Positions 1 through 8,436 are shown, counted from the stretch's first letter. The stretch: 64,000 bases of DNA from Pseudomonas bubulae (GCF_900618535.1 NZ_UYJA01000004.1:186001-250000), one strand, 5' to 3'. Program-made: numbers and translations. Notes: a model not told the origin generated them from the sequence alone.

Positions 1-1065
1 AATGCAGTAGTTGGCACCCACGCATTGTTTAATCTGGTCGACCTGGCCCATCTTGATCTTGGCGATCAGGTGCGGGTCGGCGATATGGGCACGGGTCATG
101 CCCACCATGTCGACATAACCCCCTTCCAGAATCCGCGTGGCCTGGTTCGGATCCTTGATGTTCTGCGCATGCAGCACCGGGGCCTTGACCACTTCCTTGA
201 TCCCGGCGGCCAGGTGCAAAAACGGCTCCGGCGGAAAGCTCATATTGGGGATTACGTTGGCCAGGGTGTTATGGGTGTCACAGCCCGAGCCGACCACGCC
301 GATAAAGTCGAGCATGCCGGTGTCGTCGTAGTACTTGGCAATTTGTTTCATGTCCTCATGGCTCAGGCCATCAGGGTGAAATTCATCCCCGCACAGGCGG
401 ATGCCCACGCAGAAATCCGGGCCGACTTCAGCGCGCACGGCCTTGAGCACTTCGAGGCCGAAACGCATGCGGTTTTCAAAACTGCCGCCCCATTCATCCG
501 TGCGTTTGTTGACACGCGGGCTCCAGAACTGGTCAATCATGTGCTGGTGCACCGCCGACAGCTCAACCCCGTCCAGTCCACCGGCTTTGGCCCGGCCTGC
601 GGCACTGGCGTAGTTACCGATGATCCGCCAGATTTCTTCAGGCTCGATGGTTTTGCATGTGGCCCGGTGCACCGGCTCACGTACACCGGAAGGTGACATC
701 AGGGTCGGCCAGTTGAAGCCGTCCCAGCGCGAGCGGCGGCCCATGTGGGTAATCTGGATCATGATCTTGGCGCCATGCTTGTGCATGGCATCGGCCAGGT
801 TCTGGAAGTGTGGGATAATGCGGTCGGTGCTCAGGTTGACCGAACTCCACCACTCTTGTGGACTGTCGATGGCCACCACCGAAGAGCCGCCGCAAATCGC
901 CAGGCCGATACCGCCCTTGGCCTTTTCTTCGTAGTACTGCACATAACGCTCGGTGGTCATGCCGCCATCGGTGGCATACACCTCGGCATGGGCGGTGCTC
1001 AGCACACGGTTGCGGATGGTCAGCTTGCCGATTTGAATCGGCTCAAACATTGCTTCGAACGCCAT
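1..1065 (-). CDS. dgcA: Dimethylglycine demethylase subunit DgcA, C-terminus cut by window edge
   Basis: FMN/Fe-S oxidoreductase of the old-yellow-enzyme/trimethylamine dehydrogenase type that, with DgcB, demethylates dimethylglycine to sarcosine in glycine betaine catabolism. The visible 355 residues begin MAFEAMFEPIQIGKLTIRNR, the TIM-barrel start typical of the family, and end at CVGANYC, the beginning of the Fe-S cluster cysteine motif. The C-terminal nucleotide-binding half lies outside the window. It is the third gene of a minus-strand unit after the dipeptidase-like and DUF5943 genes, with only 15 bases between it and the DUF5943 gene. The same order is known from P. aeruginosa (PA5396-PA5398). 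The alternative start at Met6 (MFEPIQIG) is possible. Family assignment is firm; the subunit name rests on context. Confidence 0.9.
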   Translation of the reverse strand, partial: MAFEAMFEPIQIGKLTIRNRVLSTAHAEVYATDGGMTTERYVQYYEEKAKGGIGLAICGGSSVVAIDSPQEWWSSVNLSTDRIIPHFQNLADAMHKHGAKIMIQITHMGRRSRWDGFNWPTLMSPSGVREPVHRATCKTIEPEEIWRIIGNYASAAGRAKAGGLDGVELSAVHQHMIDQFWSPRVNKRTDEWGGSFENRMRFGLEVLKAVRAEVGPDFCVGIRLCGDEFHPDGLSHEDMKQIAKYYDDTGMLDFIGVVGSGCDTHNTLANVIPNMSFPPEPFLHLAAGIKEVVKAPVLHAQNIKDPNQATRILEGGYVDMVGMTRAHIADPHLIAKIKMGQVDQIKQCVGANYCI

Positions 1066-1080
1066 ATCCCGATCCTCGAC

Positions 1081-1611
1081 TTACAACGGCTTGACGATAA
1101 ACAGGCCGTGGTCGTGGCCTTCTTCCGATCCGCTATAAACCTGTTCTGCCACGGTGCGGATGTTGCTGCCACGGGCGTGCAGAATCTGGTCCATGGCGCC
1201 GGCAAACCAGCCGGTGAACATGTAGTCGACCTTGCGCCCGACCTTGCCGTACACGTACACAAAGCAGGAGTGTTCCAGCTTGATGGTGGCAGTGCCTTTG
1301 TCGAGATCGATGTCCTGGATCTTGAACAGGCCCCAGCCGCGCTGGGACAGGCGTTTCATGTAGTGTTCGAACACCGCGACGCCTTCGATGCCGTGGCATT
1401 CGGCTTCTTTTTCGCACCAGTGCCAGGCGGATTTGTAGCCGGCCTTGTAAAGAATGTCGGCGTAGGTATCAGCGCCAAGGACTTCTTCAATGCCCATGTG
1501 GTTGTTGACGAAAAAGTGGCGCGGCACATAGAGCATCGGCAAAGCGTCGGAAGTCCAGACGCCGGTTTCGCTGTCGACTTCGATGGGTAATTGCGGGGCG
1601 ATTTTGGCCAT
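1081..1611 (-). CDS. DUF5943 protein of the dimethylglycine operon
   Basis: Protein of 176 residues, homologous by position and sequence to P. aeruginosa PA5397; its function is not established. It starts MAKIAPQLPIEV, has no signal peptide or membrane segment, and ends in a stretch (FTGWFAGAMDQIL through GHDHGLFIVKPL) that loosely resembles the C-terminal part of V4R (4-vinyl reductase) small-molecule-binding domains. That resemblance is my inference. A GGAG ribosome site lies about 8 bases before the ATG. Its place between the dipeptidase-like gene and dgcA points to a role in dimethylglycine demethylation, perhaps substrate or formaldehyde handling, but nothing in the sequence proves it. 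Confidence 0.8.
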   Translation of the reverse strand: MAKIAPQLPIEVDSETGVWTSDALPMLYVPRHFFVNNHMGIEEVLGADTYADILYKAGYKSAWHWCEKEAECHGIEGVAVFEHYMKRLSQRGWGLFKIQDIDLDKGTATIKLEHSCFVYVYGKVGRKVDYMFTGWFAGAMDQILHARGSNIRTVAEQVYSGSEEGHDHGLFIVKPL

Positions 1612-1640
1612 GGGTAGCGCTCCAAAAGATGATGAAGTCC

Positions 1641-1772
1641 CGTGCAGCTGTCGAAGGCTGCGTTCGAGCGCGAAGCGGTCGCAAAACCGCTCACTGCGCC
1701 CTGACAGGAAAAATGTGCAATATGGGTTTACGACTGCTTCGCAGCCGGACGCAGCCTTCGGCAGCTGCTACG
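1641..1772. repeat. Paired inverted repeat, GCAGCTGCC family
   Basis: The left arm (GTGCAGCTGTCGAAGGCTGCG) pairs with the right arm (CGCAGCCTTCGGCAGCTGC) across about 85 bases. It is one of five such doublets in the window (see 21734, 42251, 53652, 57787). It lies inside the minus-strand unit, between the dipeptidase-like and DUF5943 genes, so the transcript would carry a long imperfect stem-loop here. Confidence 0.7.
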
Positions 1773-1789
1773 CAACAAATACGGTGCGG

Positions 1790-2767
1790 TTACTCGCCCC
1801 AGACATCCTTGAGCACGTTGACCCAGTTCTCGCCCATGATCTTGCGCACCACGCGCTCGTTGTGGCCGCGCTTGAGCAGGGTTTCGGTCAGGTTGGGGAA
1901 CTCGCCCACGGTGCGGATGCCCAGCGGGTTGATGATCTTGCCGAAGCTGGTCAGGCGGCGGGCGTAGCCCTTGTCGTGGGTCAGCATTTCGAAAAAGTCC
2001 TGACCGTGGCCCTGGGTAAAGTCAGTGCCGATACCGATCGAATCCTCGCCGACAATATTCATGGTGTATTCGATCGCTTCGGCGTAGTCGTCGATGGTCG
2101 AATCAATACCCTTGGCCAGAAACGGCGCGAACATGGTCACCCCGACAAAACCGCCATGGTCGGCAATGAACTTGAGCTCGGCGTCGGATTTGTTGCGTGG
2201 ATGTTCCTTGAGGCCGGACGGCAGGCAGTGGGAATAGCAGACCGGTTTTTTCGATTCCAGAATCACCTCTTCCGAGGTTTTCGAACCCACGTGGGACAGG
2301 TCGCACATGATCCCGACACGGTTCATTTCAGCCACTACTTCACGGCCAAACCCCGAGAGCCCGCCATCGCGTTCATAGCAGCCGGTGCCCACCAGGTTCT
2401 GGGTGTTGTAGCACATCTGCACCACGCCAACGCCGAGCTGCTTGAAGATCTCGATATAGCCCAGCTGGTCTTCAAAGGCATGGGCATTCTGGAAGCCGAA
2501 GATGATCCCGGTCTTGCCCTGTTCCTTGGCGCGACGGATATCGGCAGTGGTCTTGACCGCAAGCACCAGGTCGCTGTTGTCGCGGATCAGGGTCTGGCTG
2601 GCGACGATGTTGTTGATCGTGGCCTGGAAGCCCTCCCATACCGACACAGTGCAGTTGGCAGCGGTGAGGCCGCCCTTGCGCATGTCTTCAAACAGTTCGC
2701 GGTTCCATTTGGCAATGATCAGCCCGTCGATAACGATACTGTCTGCGTGCAACTCGGTTGGGCTCAT
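1790..2767 (-). CDS. M19 (renal dipeptidase) family protein with altered metal site
   Basis: Protein of 325 residues, homologue of P. aeruginosa PA5396, first gene of the unit leading to dgcA. I chose the start MSPTELHADSIV because AGGGGA lies just upstream; the longer upstream extension is low-complexity and lacks a ribosome site. Conserved M19 elements are present: the CDLSHVG histidine, SHCLPSG with HPRN after it, and GIGTDF near the C-terminus. The first zinc-binding HxD of the family is missing, however: where the usual motif reads DGHND this protein reads DGLII. The bridging glutamate region reads FGFQNAHAFED, with Gln in place of Glu. The peptidase activity implied by the family name is therefore doubtful. 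Context suggests a role in betaine or dimethylglycine breakdown. Confidence 0.85.
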   Translation of the reverse strand: MSPTELHADSIVIDGLIIAKWNRELFEDMRKGGLTAANCTVSVWEGFQATINNIVASQTLIRDNSDLVLAVKTTADIRRAKEQGKTGIIFGFQNAHAFEDQLGYIEIFKQLGVGVVQMCYNTQNLVGTGCYERDGGLSGFGREVVAEMNRVGIMCDLSHVGSKTSEEVILESKKPVCYSHCLPSGLKEHPRNKSDAELKFIADHGGFVGVTMFAPFLAKGIDSTIDDYAEAIEYTMNIVGEDSIGIGTDFTQGHGQDFFEMLTHDKGYARRLTSFGKIINPLGIRTVGEFPNLTETLLKRGHNERVVRKIMGENWVNVLKDVWGE

Positions 2768-2860
2768 CAGGCGTCCCCTTATTGGCGTTTGCTGCGCCGA
2801 ATCGTCTGCCGGCGCTATTGGGGCCAGCATAGGCCCGGGGTCAAAACCAGCCGGGTGCAA

Positions 2861-2923
2861 AAGCGACAGCGCAATTGCCGAAAGCGTCAACACGCGACAA
2901 AGCCGCCGACAGCAATGTCATGA
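2861..2923. promoter_or_regulatory. Possible 21-bp-period regulator site upstream of the dgc unit
   Basis: GCGACA at 2863, GCGTCA at 2884 and GCCGACA at about 2905 recur with a period of 21 or nearly 21 bases, some 95-155 bases upstream of the dipeptidase-like start. The spacing equals that of the much clearer arrays at 4816 and 11922, and the dgc unit is known to be activated by GbdR in P. aeruginosa. The matched core is short, so this is only a candidate. Confidence 0.3.
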
Positions 2924-2987
2924 GCTATCTGTTCTTTGGCTCACGCATAAGCCAGAATCGGCCCCAACTATGGATTAGGAAGCGGCA

Positions 2988-3389
2988 ATGAAATCGATTC
3001 TCCTGGCCTTGGCATTGTTCACCGGCGGCGCTCATGCAGCTGAAAATGCCGACTACAACCCGTGCGACGCGGTAGAAAACGACCGGCAAACCCTGGCGTG
3101 CTCGGTGTTCAGCAAGAATGCTGCCGAACAATTGCTGAGCGAAAACTACGAAGCCCTGCAGGAACGCATGACTTCGCTGTACGGCAGTAACGCGACGCAA
3201 CTCAATAACATCCTGAGCAAGATAAAGACCGCCCAGGCCCTGTGGTTGCACCAGCGCGACGCCGATTGCGCAATTGCCGTGTTCCCCGCCACCGCCGGCA
3301 CCGAAGCGTTCAACATCGCCCAGAACGATTGCATGGCGCGTATCAGCGATGACCGTTCAGAGTTTCTGGAATCGATCGGGCAGGACTGA
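2988..3389 (+). CDS. Periplasmic LprI/DUF1311-like protein
   Basis: Small secreted protein of 133 residues. The N-terminus MKSILLALALFTGGAHA is a clear signal peptide, with predicted cleavage before AEN. The mature part has four cysteines (NPCDAV, LACSVF, ADCAIA, NDCMAR) and the helical pattern with WLHQRDADC typical of the DUF1311 / lysozyme-inhibitor LprI N-terminal family, in which the cysteines form disulfides. Lysozyme inhibition is known for the mycobacterial namesake only; here it is a family-level guess. It is divergent from the dgc unit and 28 bases before the DUF3010 gene. A GGAAG lies just before the ATG. Confidence 0.75.
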   Translation: MKSILLALALFTGGAHAAENADYNPCDAVENDRQTLACSVFSKNAAEQLLSENYEALQERMTSLYGSNATQLNNILSKIKTAQALWLHQRDADCAIAVFPATAGTEAFNIAQNDCMARISDDRSEFLESIGQD

Positions 3390-3417
3390 TCTTCATATTG
3401 AATAAACCAGGGTTTTT

Positions 3418-3834
3418 ATGACTATTTGCGGTATCGAGATCAAAGGCAGCGAAGCCATTTTTGCAATGGCAGCCCAAGGCACCAATGGCCTTGAACACAG
3501 GGCCAATGCCACCAAGAAAATCGCCCTGGACGACGATGACGAGAGCGTCAACGTCAAAGCCTTCGCCATGCAAATAGCGGCCTTTGTGAAAGCCAACGGC
3601 ATCACCCGCATTGCAATCAAGAAGCGCAGCAAAAAGGGTGAATTTGCCGGTGGCCCGACTACCTTCAAGATCGAGGGCATCATCCAGTTGCTGGACGACT
3701 GCGAGGTGCAGTTGCTGTCGCCACAGACCCTCAATGCGCAATACAAGAAACACGCCTTCGACTTGCCCGCCTCGCTGAACAAGTATCAGCATGAGGCCTA
3801 CAAGGCGGCGTGTGCGGCGTTGCTCAAGGGTTAG
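3418..3834 (+). CDS. DUF3010 family protein
   Basis: Cytosolic protein of 138 residues beginning MTICGIEIKGSEAIF. It matches the DUF3010 family, whose function is unknown. The fold cannot be read from sequence, but the acidic DDDDES stretch (about residues 38-43) and alternating beta-like segments (EIKGSEAIFAM, ITRIAIKK, VQLLSP) are visible. No catalytic motif is evident. Its 3' end overlaps the end of cdhR on the opposite strand by about 11 bases, so the two genes converge. It probably has no link to the flanking carnitine genes. Confidence 0.75.
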   Translation: MTICGIEIKGSEAIFAMAAQGTNGLEHRANATKKIALDDDDESVNVKAFAMQIAAFVKANGITRIAIKKRSKKGEFAGGPTTFKIEGIIQLLDDCEVQLLSPQTLNAQYKKHAFDLPASLNKYQHEAYKAACAALLKG

Positions 3835-4771
3835 TAGCGGCAACCCGATCCTGCCTCGGCGCACAGGTAAACCGCGCCCGGTAGCTGCGGGTGAAATACG
3901 ACGGTGACTCAAAGCCGCAGGCAATGCTGATGTCCAGCACGCTCATGTCGGTCTGACGCAGCAGTTGCCGGGCCTTTTCCAGGCGCAGGCCCAGATAGAA
4001 GTTGCGCGGGGTGTCGTTCAGGTGCAAACGGAACAGACGCTCCAGCTGGCGCCGCGTAACGTTGATGCCAAGCGCCAGTTGCGCAGTGCTCAGTGGCGGC
4101 TCGCTGTGCTGTTCCATCTCGCCAATCACCTGCACCAATTTCTTGTTATGAATGCCATAACGGCTGGCGACCTGCATGCGCTGGTGGTCTTTGCGCTGAC
4201 GGATACGGCCAAGCACGAATTGCTCGGACACCTGAATCGCCAACTCAGGCCCATAAGCCTGGGCTATCAGGTCGAGCATCAGGTCGATGGAGGCTGTACC
4301 GCCCGCACAGGTGATGCGCTGGCGGTCAATCTCAAACAGCTCTTGAGTCACATGCAGCCTGGGGTATGACTCCTTGAACGCTTCCAGCGCCTCCCAATGC
4401 AAGGTCAGGCGATAGCCGTCGAGCAAACCTGCCTGCGCCAGTACCACGCTACCCGTATCGATGCCACCCAAGGTGACGCCGTCGTTGTCCAGCCGACGCA
4501 GCCACTGAATCAGCGCCGGGGTCACGTGGGTCAGCGGATCAAAGCCGGCCACCACCAACAACGTCGCCCCGGCTTCAAGTGCCTCAAACCCGCCTTCGGC
4601 ATTGACCGACATACCGTTGCTCGCCAACACGGCGCCACCCCCGCAACTGAGCACATGCCAGCGGTACAGCTCACCGCGAAAACGGTTGGCCACCCGCAGC
4701 GGCTCGATGGCCGAAATAAAGCCCATTGAGGAAAAGCCGGGCAGCAGAAGGAAGTAGAAATCCTGGGCCAT
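3824..4771 (-). CDS. cdhR: CdhR, AraC-type activator of carnitine catabolism
   Basis: Regulator of 315 residues with an N-terminal GATase1/DJ-1-like domain (about residues 4-185) and a C-terminal AraC double helix-turn-helix (about 210-310; visible parts NVTRRQLERLF and ISIACGFESPSYFTRSYR). In P. aeruginosa the orthologue (PA5389) activates the carnitine operon in response to carnitine. The start MAQDFYFLLLPGFS fits the family; an upstream GTG would add five residues. The nucleophile-elbow position of the GATase1 domain reads GIDTGS (Asp105), where GbdR in this window has a Cys. It diverges from caiX, and the spacer holds a 21-bp-period direct repeat that is its likely operator. Confidence 0.9.
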   Translation of the reverse strand: MAQDFYFLLLPGFSSMGFISAIEPLRVANRFRGELYRWHVLSCGGGAVLASNGMSVNAEGGFEALEAGATLLVVAGFDPLTHVTPALIQWLRRLDNDGVTLGGIDTGSVVLAQAGLLDGYRLTLHWEALEAFKESYPRLHVTQELFEIDRQRITCAGGTASIDLMLDLIAQAYGPELAIQVSEQFVLGRIRQRKDHQRMQVASRYGIHNKKLVQVIGEMEQHSEPPLSTAQLALGINVTRRQLERLFRLHLNDTPRNFYLGLRLEKARQLLRQTDMSVLDISIACGFESPSYFTRSYRARFTCAPRQDRVAATNP

Positions 4772-4815
4772 AGGGGGCGCTCTCACGTCGGTTCAGCGGA
4801 TTGAACCACAGTCAG

Positions 4816-4857
4816 GTCGCTGCAGTGCAAATCCACGTCGCCCCAGTGCGGTTGCGC
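4816..4857 (+). promoter_or_regulatory. Two 21-bp direct repeats, probable CdhR operator
   Basis: GTCGCTGCAGTGC at 4816 and GTCGCCCCAGTGC at 4837 are spaced by exactly 21 bases and match at 11 of 13 core positions. AraC-family activators bind paired half-sites two helical turns apart, so this is the likely CdhR site in the cdhR/caiX spacer, 80-121 bases before the caiX start. Assignment to CdhR is by position. Confidence 0.6.
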
Positions 4858-4910
4858 AGCACGCCGCCTGCGTACCTTGGTATCACGGTGCACAAAGACG
4901 CCGATCCCCC

Positions 4911-4918
4911 AATAACAA
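4911..4918 (+). promoter_or_regulatory. Candidate Crc/Hfq catabolite-activity motif before caiX
   Basis: AATAACAA fits the AAnAAnAA motif bound by Hfq/Crc in Pseudomonas mRNA leaders. It sits 19 bases before the caiX ATG, next to the ribosome site GAGG, a position where binding would block translation. The motif is short, so chance occurrence is possible. Confidence 0.4.
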
Positions 4919-4936
4919 CCTGCCGAGGCCCTCCCC

Positions 4937-5863
4937 ATGAAACGACTGATCAGCTGTTGCCTGCTGGTACTGAGCCCCTACGCGTTGGCGGCTGAAGATG
5001 CTTCGTGCAAGAACGTACGCATGGGCGTGGTCAATTGGACCGATGTAATCGCCACCAGCGCCATGGCGCAAACCCTGCTCGACGGTCTGGGCTATAAAAC
5101 CAAACAGACCAGTGCCTCACAGCAAATTATTTTCGCCGGCCTGCGTGACAAGCGGCTGGACATGTTTCTGGGTTACTGGAACCCGATCATGAACCAGAGC
5201 ATTACCCCGTTTGTGGACGCCAAACAGGTCACGGTACTGGCCGAACCGAGCCTTAAAGACGCCAAGGCCATGCTTGCCGTTCCAACCTATATGGCTGACA
5301 AGGGGCTCAAAAGCTTTGCTGACATTGCCACATTCGAGAAAGAACTGGGCGGCAGGATTTACGGGATCGAACCGGGCTCCGGCGCCAATACCCAGATCAA
5401 GGCCATGATCGAGAAAAACCAGTTTGGCCTGGGCAAGTTCCAGTTGGTGGAGTCCAGTGAAGCCGGCATGCTCTCGGCGGTGACCCGCGCAGTAAAACGC
5501 AATGAGCCGATTGTGTTCTTCGGCTGGACCCCGCACCCGATGAATATTAATCAGGACATGACCTACCTGACGGGCAGTGAAGATGCCCTTGGCCCCGATG
5601 AAGGCCGGGCCACAGTGTGGACGGTCACTGCCCCGGACTACGCCAGCCGCTGCCCGAACGTCAGCCGTTTGCTCAGCAACCTGACCTTCAGCGCCGAAGA
5701 CGAGAGCCGCATGATGCAGCCGCTGCTTGATCACAAGGATGCTCAAGCCTCCGCCCGACAGTGGCTCAAGGACCACCCGCAAGACCAGCAGCGCTGGCTT
5801 GAAGGGGTGACCACGGTAGACGGTAAACCCGCTGCCGGGAACCTGAAACTCAGCGCTAAATAA
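4937..5863 (+). CDS. caiX: CaiX, periplasmic carnitine-binding protein
   Basis: Substrate-binding protein of 308 residues for the quaternary-amine ABC importer. It has a signal peptide ([18 protein letters not shown], cut before AED) and the OpuAC/ProX-type fold. The tryptophan-bearing segments VNWTDV, FLGYWNP and [10 protein letters not shown] are the aromatic-cage regions that grip the trimethylammonium group in this family. It shares its layout with CbcX at 12128 in this window. No permease or ATPase follows it; in P. aeruginosa CaiX uses the CbcWV core, which is encoded here at 13.1-15.2 kb. It is the first gene of the carnitine operon, facing away from cdhR. Confidence 0.92.
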   Translation: MKRLISCCLLVLSPYALAAEDASCKNVRMGVVNWTDVIATSAMAQTLLDGLGYKTKQTSASQQIIFAGLRDKRLDMFLGYWNPIMNQSITPFVDAKQVTVLAEPSLKDAKAMLAVPTYMADKGLKSFADIATFEKELGGRIYGIEPGSGANTQIKAMIEKNQFGLGKFQLVESSEAGMLSAVTRAVKRNEPIVFFGWTPHPMNINQDMTYLTGSEDALGPDEGRATVWTVTAPDYASRCPNVSRLLSNLTFSAEDESRMMQPLLDHKDAQASARQWLKDHPQDQQRWLEGVTTVDGKPAAGNLKLSAK

Positions 5864-5936
5864 TTCAACACCGAGCCCGCCCTGCGCAGCCTGCAATGGC
5901 TGCGGTGTGCCGCTCTACGCCCCAAGGAAATGCCCC

Positions 5937-6824
5937 ATGAACCACGACGTCATCATCACCTGCGCACTCACCGGTGCCGGCGACACCAGCGGCCGCAGCC
6001 CTTTGGTACCGGTCACCCCCAAGCAAATTGCCGAAGCTGCCGTGGAAGCGGCCAAGGCCGGAGCCACAGTGGTGCATTGCCATGTACGTGATCCAAAGAC
6101 CGGACAGTTCAGCCGCGATGTAGCGCTGTACCGCGAACTGATGGAGCGCATCCGCGAGGCGGACATCGACATCATCGTCAACCTCACCGCCGGGATGGGG
6201 GGGGACTTGCATATCGGCCCGGGCGAGAACCCGATGGAGTTTGGTCCCAACACCGACCTGGTCGGCCCGCTGACCCGTCTGGCTCACGTCGAGGAGCTGT
6301 TGCCGGAAATTTGCACCCTGGACTGCGGCACCCTGAACTTTGGCGACGGCGACACGATTTACGTGTCCACCCCGGCACAGCTGCGAGCGGGCGCCAAGCG
6401 CATCCAGGAACTTGGCGTTAAAGCCGAACTGGAAATTTTCGACACCGGCCATTTGTGGTTCGCCAAACAGATGATCAAGGAAGGCCTGCTGGATGACCCG
6501 CTGTTTCAACTATGCCTGGGTATCCCGTGGGGCGCTCCGGCAGACACCACCAGCATGAAAGCCATGGTCGACAATTTGCCGCCTGATGCGGTGTGGGCCG
6601 GTTTCGGCATTGGTCGCATGCAAATGCCGATGGCCGCGCAGGCGGTGCTGCTGGGCGGCAACGTGCGGGTCGGGCTTGAGGACAATTTATGGCTGGACCG
6701 AGGAGTGCTGGCCACCAACGGGCAACTGGTGGAGCGCGCCACAGAGATCCTCAGCCGCCTGGGCGCACGGGTGCTGAGCCCGGCAGAAGGCCGGGTGAAG
6801 ATGGGCCTTAAAGAACGCCGCTAA
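5937..6824 (+). CDS. cdhC: BKACE-family dehydrocarnitine cleavage enzyme
   Basis: Enzyme of 295 residues of the beta-keto acid cleavage (BKACE, DUF849) family. In the carnitine pathway it condenses 3-dehydrocarnitine with acetyl-CoA and yields betainyl-CoA and acetoacetate. The zinc-binding HxH is visible in VVHCHVRD and the third ligand Glu in VGLEDNLW. The start [13 protein letters not shown] is preceded by AAGGA; an upstream in-frame start lacks this. It lies between caiX and cdhA, as in P. aeruginosa (PA5387). A REP doublet separates it from cdhA. The symbol cdhC is used by analogy; the function is well supported by context. Confidence 0.88.
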   Translation: MNHDVIITCALTGAGDTSGRSPLVPVTPKQIAEAAVEAAKAGATVVHCHVRDPKTGQFSRDVALYRELMERIREADIDIIVNLTAGMGGDLHIGPGENPMEFGPNTDLVGPLTRLAHVEELLPEICTLDCGTLNFGDGDTIYVSTPAQLRAGAKRIQELGVKAELEIFDTGHLWFAKQMIKEGLLDDPLFQLCLGIPWGAPADTTSMKAMVDNLPPDAVWAGFGIGRMQMPMAAQAVLLGGNVRVGLEDNLWLDRGVLATNGQLVERATEILSRLGARVLSPAEGRVKMGLKERR

Positions 6825-6847
6825 GCAACTACGCAGCAGCATTGCCT

Positions 6848-6945
6848 GTGGGAGCGAGCCTGCTCGCGAAGGTCGTCAACGATAACGCCTGTTGACTGAG
6901 TTATCGCGGTGCCCTTGGGGCCTTCGCGAGCAGGCTCGCTCCCAC
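6848..6945. repeat. REP doublet between cdhC and cdhA
   Basis: GTGGGAGCGAGCCTGCTCGC and its inverse GCGAGCAGGCTCGCTCCCAC face each other across about 52 bases. Each arm is also a small hairpin, as in Pseudomonas REP elements. It sits inside the carnitine operon and may tune mRNA stability or readthrough. Confidence 0.85.
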
Positions 6946-6977
6946 GCAATCTCATTATTTTTATCCAGGAGCACGCC

Positions 6978-7943
6978 ATGACCTTTATCACCGAGATTAA
7001 AACCTTCGCCGCCCTGGGCAGCGGTGTCATTGGCAGCGGCTGGGTTGCTCGCGCCCTCGCCCACGGCCTGGACGTGGTGGCCTGGGATCCGGCCCCCGGT
7101 GCCGAAGCGGCCCTGCGCAAACGCGTCGCCAAAGCCTGGCCCGCACTGGAAAAAAGCGGCCTTGCGGAAGGCGCATCCCAACACCGGTTGCGGTTTGTCA
7201 GCACCATTGATGAATGCGTGCGCGATGCCGATTTTATTCAGGAAAGCGCCCCGGAGCGGCTCGACCTGAAGCTTGAACTGCACAGCAAAATCAGCGCCGC
7301 CGCCAAACCCGATGCATTGATCGGCTCCAGCACCTCGGGCCTGCTGCCCAGCGAATTTTATAAAACCTCCACACACCCCGAGCGCTGCATTGTCGGGCAC
7401 CCGTTCAACCCGGTTTACCTGTTGCCATTGGTCGAGGTGGTGGGCGGGCAAAAAACCGCTCCCGAAGCCATTCAGGCGGCAATCAAGGTTTATCAATCCC
7501 TGGGCATGCGCCCCCTGCATGTGCGCAAGGAAGTGCCCGGGTTTATTGCCGACCGTCTGCTCGAAGCCTTGTGGCGCGAGGCGCTGCACCTGGTCAATGA
7601 CGGGGTGGCCAGCACCGGTGAAATTGACGACGCCATTCGCTTTGGCGCAGGGTTGCGCTGGTCGTTCATGGGTACCTTTTTGACCTACACCCTGGCCGGT
7701 GGCGATGCCGGAATGCGACATTTCATGAACCAGTTCGGCCCGGCGCTGCAACTGCCGTGGACGTATTTGCCCGCTCCGGAACTGAGCGAAAAACTGATCG
7801 ACGATGTGGTGGAAGGCACCACTGAACAACTCGGCCAGCACAGCATTGCCGCGCTGGAAAGCTATCGGGATGACTGCCTGCTGGCGGTGATGGAAGCGGT
7901 GAACGCAACCAGACTCAAACATGGCATGACCATCAACGACTGA
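6978..7943 (+). CDS. cdhA: L-carnitine dehydrogenase
   Basis: NAD-dependent dehydrogenase of 321 residues that oxidises L-carnitine to 3-dehydrocarnitine, the first step of aerobic carnitine breakdown. The N-terminal Rossmann motif [11 protein letters not shown] (about residues 14-24) and the following 3-hydroxyacyl-CoA dehydrogenase-type domains ([16 protein letters not shown], then [11 protein letters not shown]) are clear. The start [10 protein letters not shown] follows CAGGAG at proper spacing. Length fits known L-carnitine dehydrogenases. It is followed by cdhB after 19 bases. Confidence 0.93.
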   Translation: MTFITEIKTFAALGSGVIGSGWVARALAHGLDVVAWDPAPGAEAALRKRVAKAWPALEKSGLAEGASQHRLRFVSTIDECVRDADFIQESAPERLDLKLELHSKISAAAKPDALIGSSTSGLLPSEFYKTSTHPERCIVGHPFNPVYLLPLVEVVGGQKTAPEAIQAAIKVYQSLGMRPLHVRKEVPGFIADRLLEALWREALHLVNDGVASTGEIDDAIRFGAGLRWSFMGTFLTYTLAGGDAGMRHFMNQFGPALQLPWTYLPAPELSEKLIDDVVEGTTEQLGQHSIAALESYRDDCLLAVMEAVNATRLKHGMTIND

Positions 7944-7962
7944 TCGAACCGCGAGGTACAGC

Positions 7963-8436
7963 ATGCCCACCCTCACCACCTACACCACGCCCATTCTTGA
8001 AGAATGGGTCGATTACAACGGCCACTTGCGCGACGCCTTTTATCTGCTGATTTTCAGCTACGCCACGGATGCCCTGATGGACCGCCTGGGGCTGGACAGC
8101 CAGGGCCGCGAAGCCAGCGGTCATTCACTGTTCACCCTGGAGGTGCATCTTAATTACCTGCACGAGGTGAAGCTCGGCGCCCACGTTGAAGTGCGTACCC
8201 AGCTCATCGGCCACGACAAAAAACGCCTGCATGTCTATCACAGCCTGCACCTGACAGGTGATGGGCGAGCCCTCGCGGGCAATGAGCAAATGCTGCTGCA
8301 CGTTGACTTGGCAGGCCCGCGTTCCGCACCCTTTGGCGAGCACACGCTGGCCGTATTGCAGGCCATCGGGGAGCAACAGCGTGATCTGCCGAGACCCGAG
8401 TATGTGAGTCGGGTGATTGCCTTGCCTGTGCCTTAA
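7963..8436 (+). CDS. cdhB: Betainyl-CoA thioesterase (hotdog fold)
   Basis: Acyl-CoA thioesterase of 157 residues. Its 4HBT-type hotdog start is visible in WVDYNGHLRDAFYLLIF, where the Asp/Asn-His segment leads into the central helix. In the carnitine pathway it releases glycine betaine from betainyl-CoA; the position after cdhA is the same as in P. aeruginosa (PA5385). GAGG lies 9 bases upstream of the ATG. The glycine betaine it makes is the inducer for GbdR, encoded 500 bases further on. Confidence 0.87.
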   Translation: MPTLTTYTTPILEEWVDYNGHLRDAFYLLIFSYATDALMDRLGLDSQGREASGHSLFTLEVHLNYLHEVKLGAHVEVRTQLIGHDKKRLHVYHSLHLTGDGRALAGNEQMLLHVDLAGPRSAPFGEHTLAVLQAIGEQQRDLPRPEYVSRVIALPVP

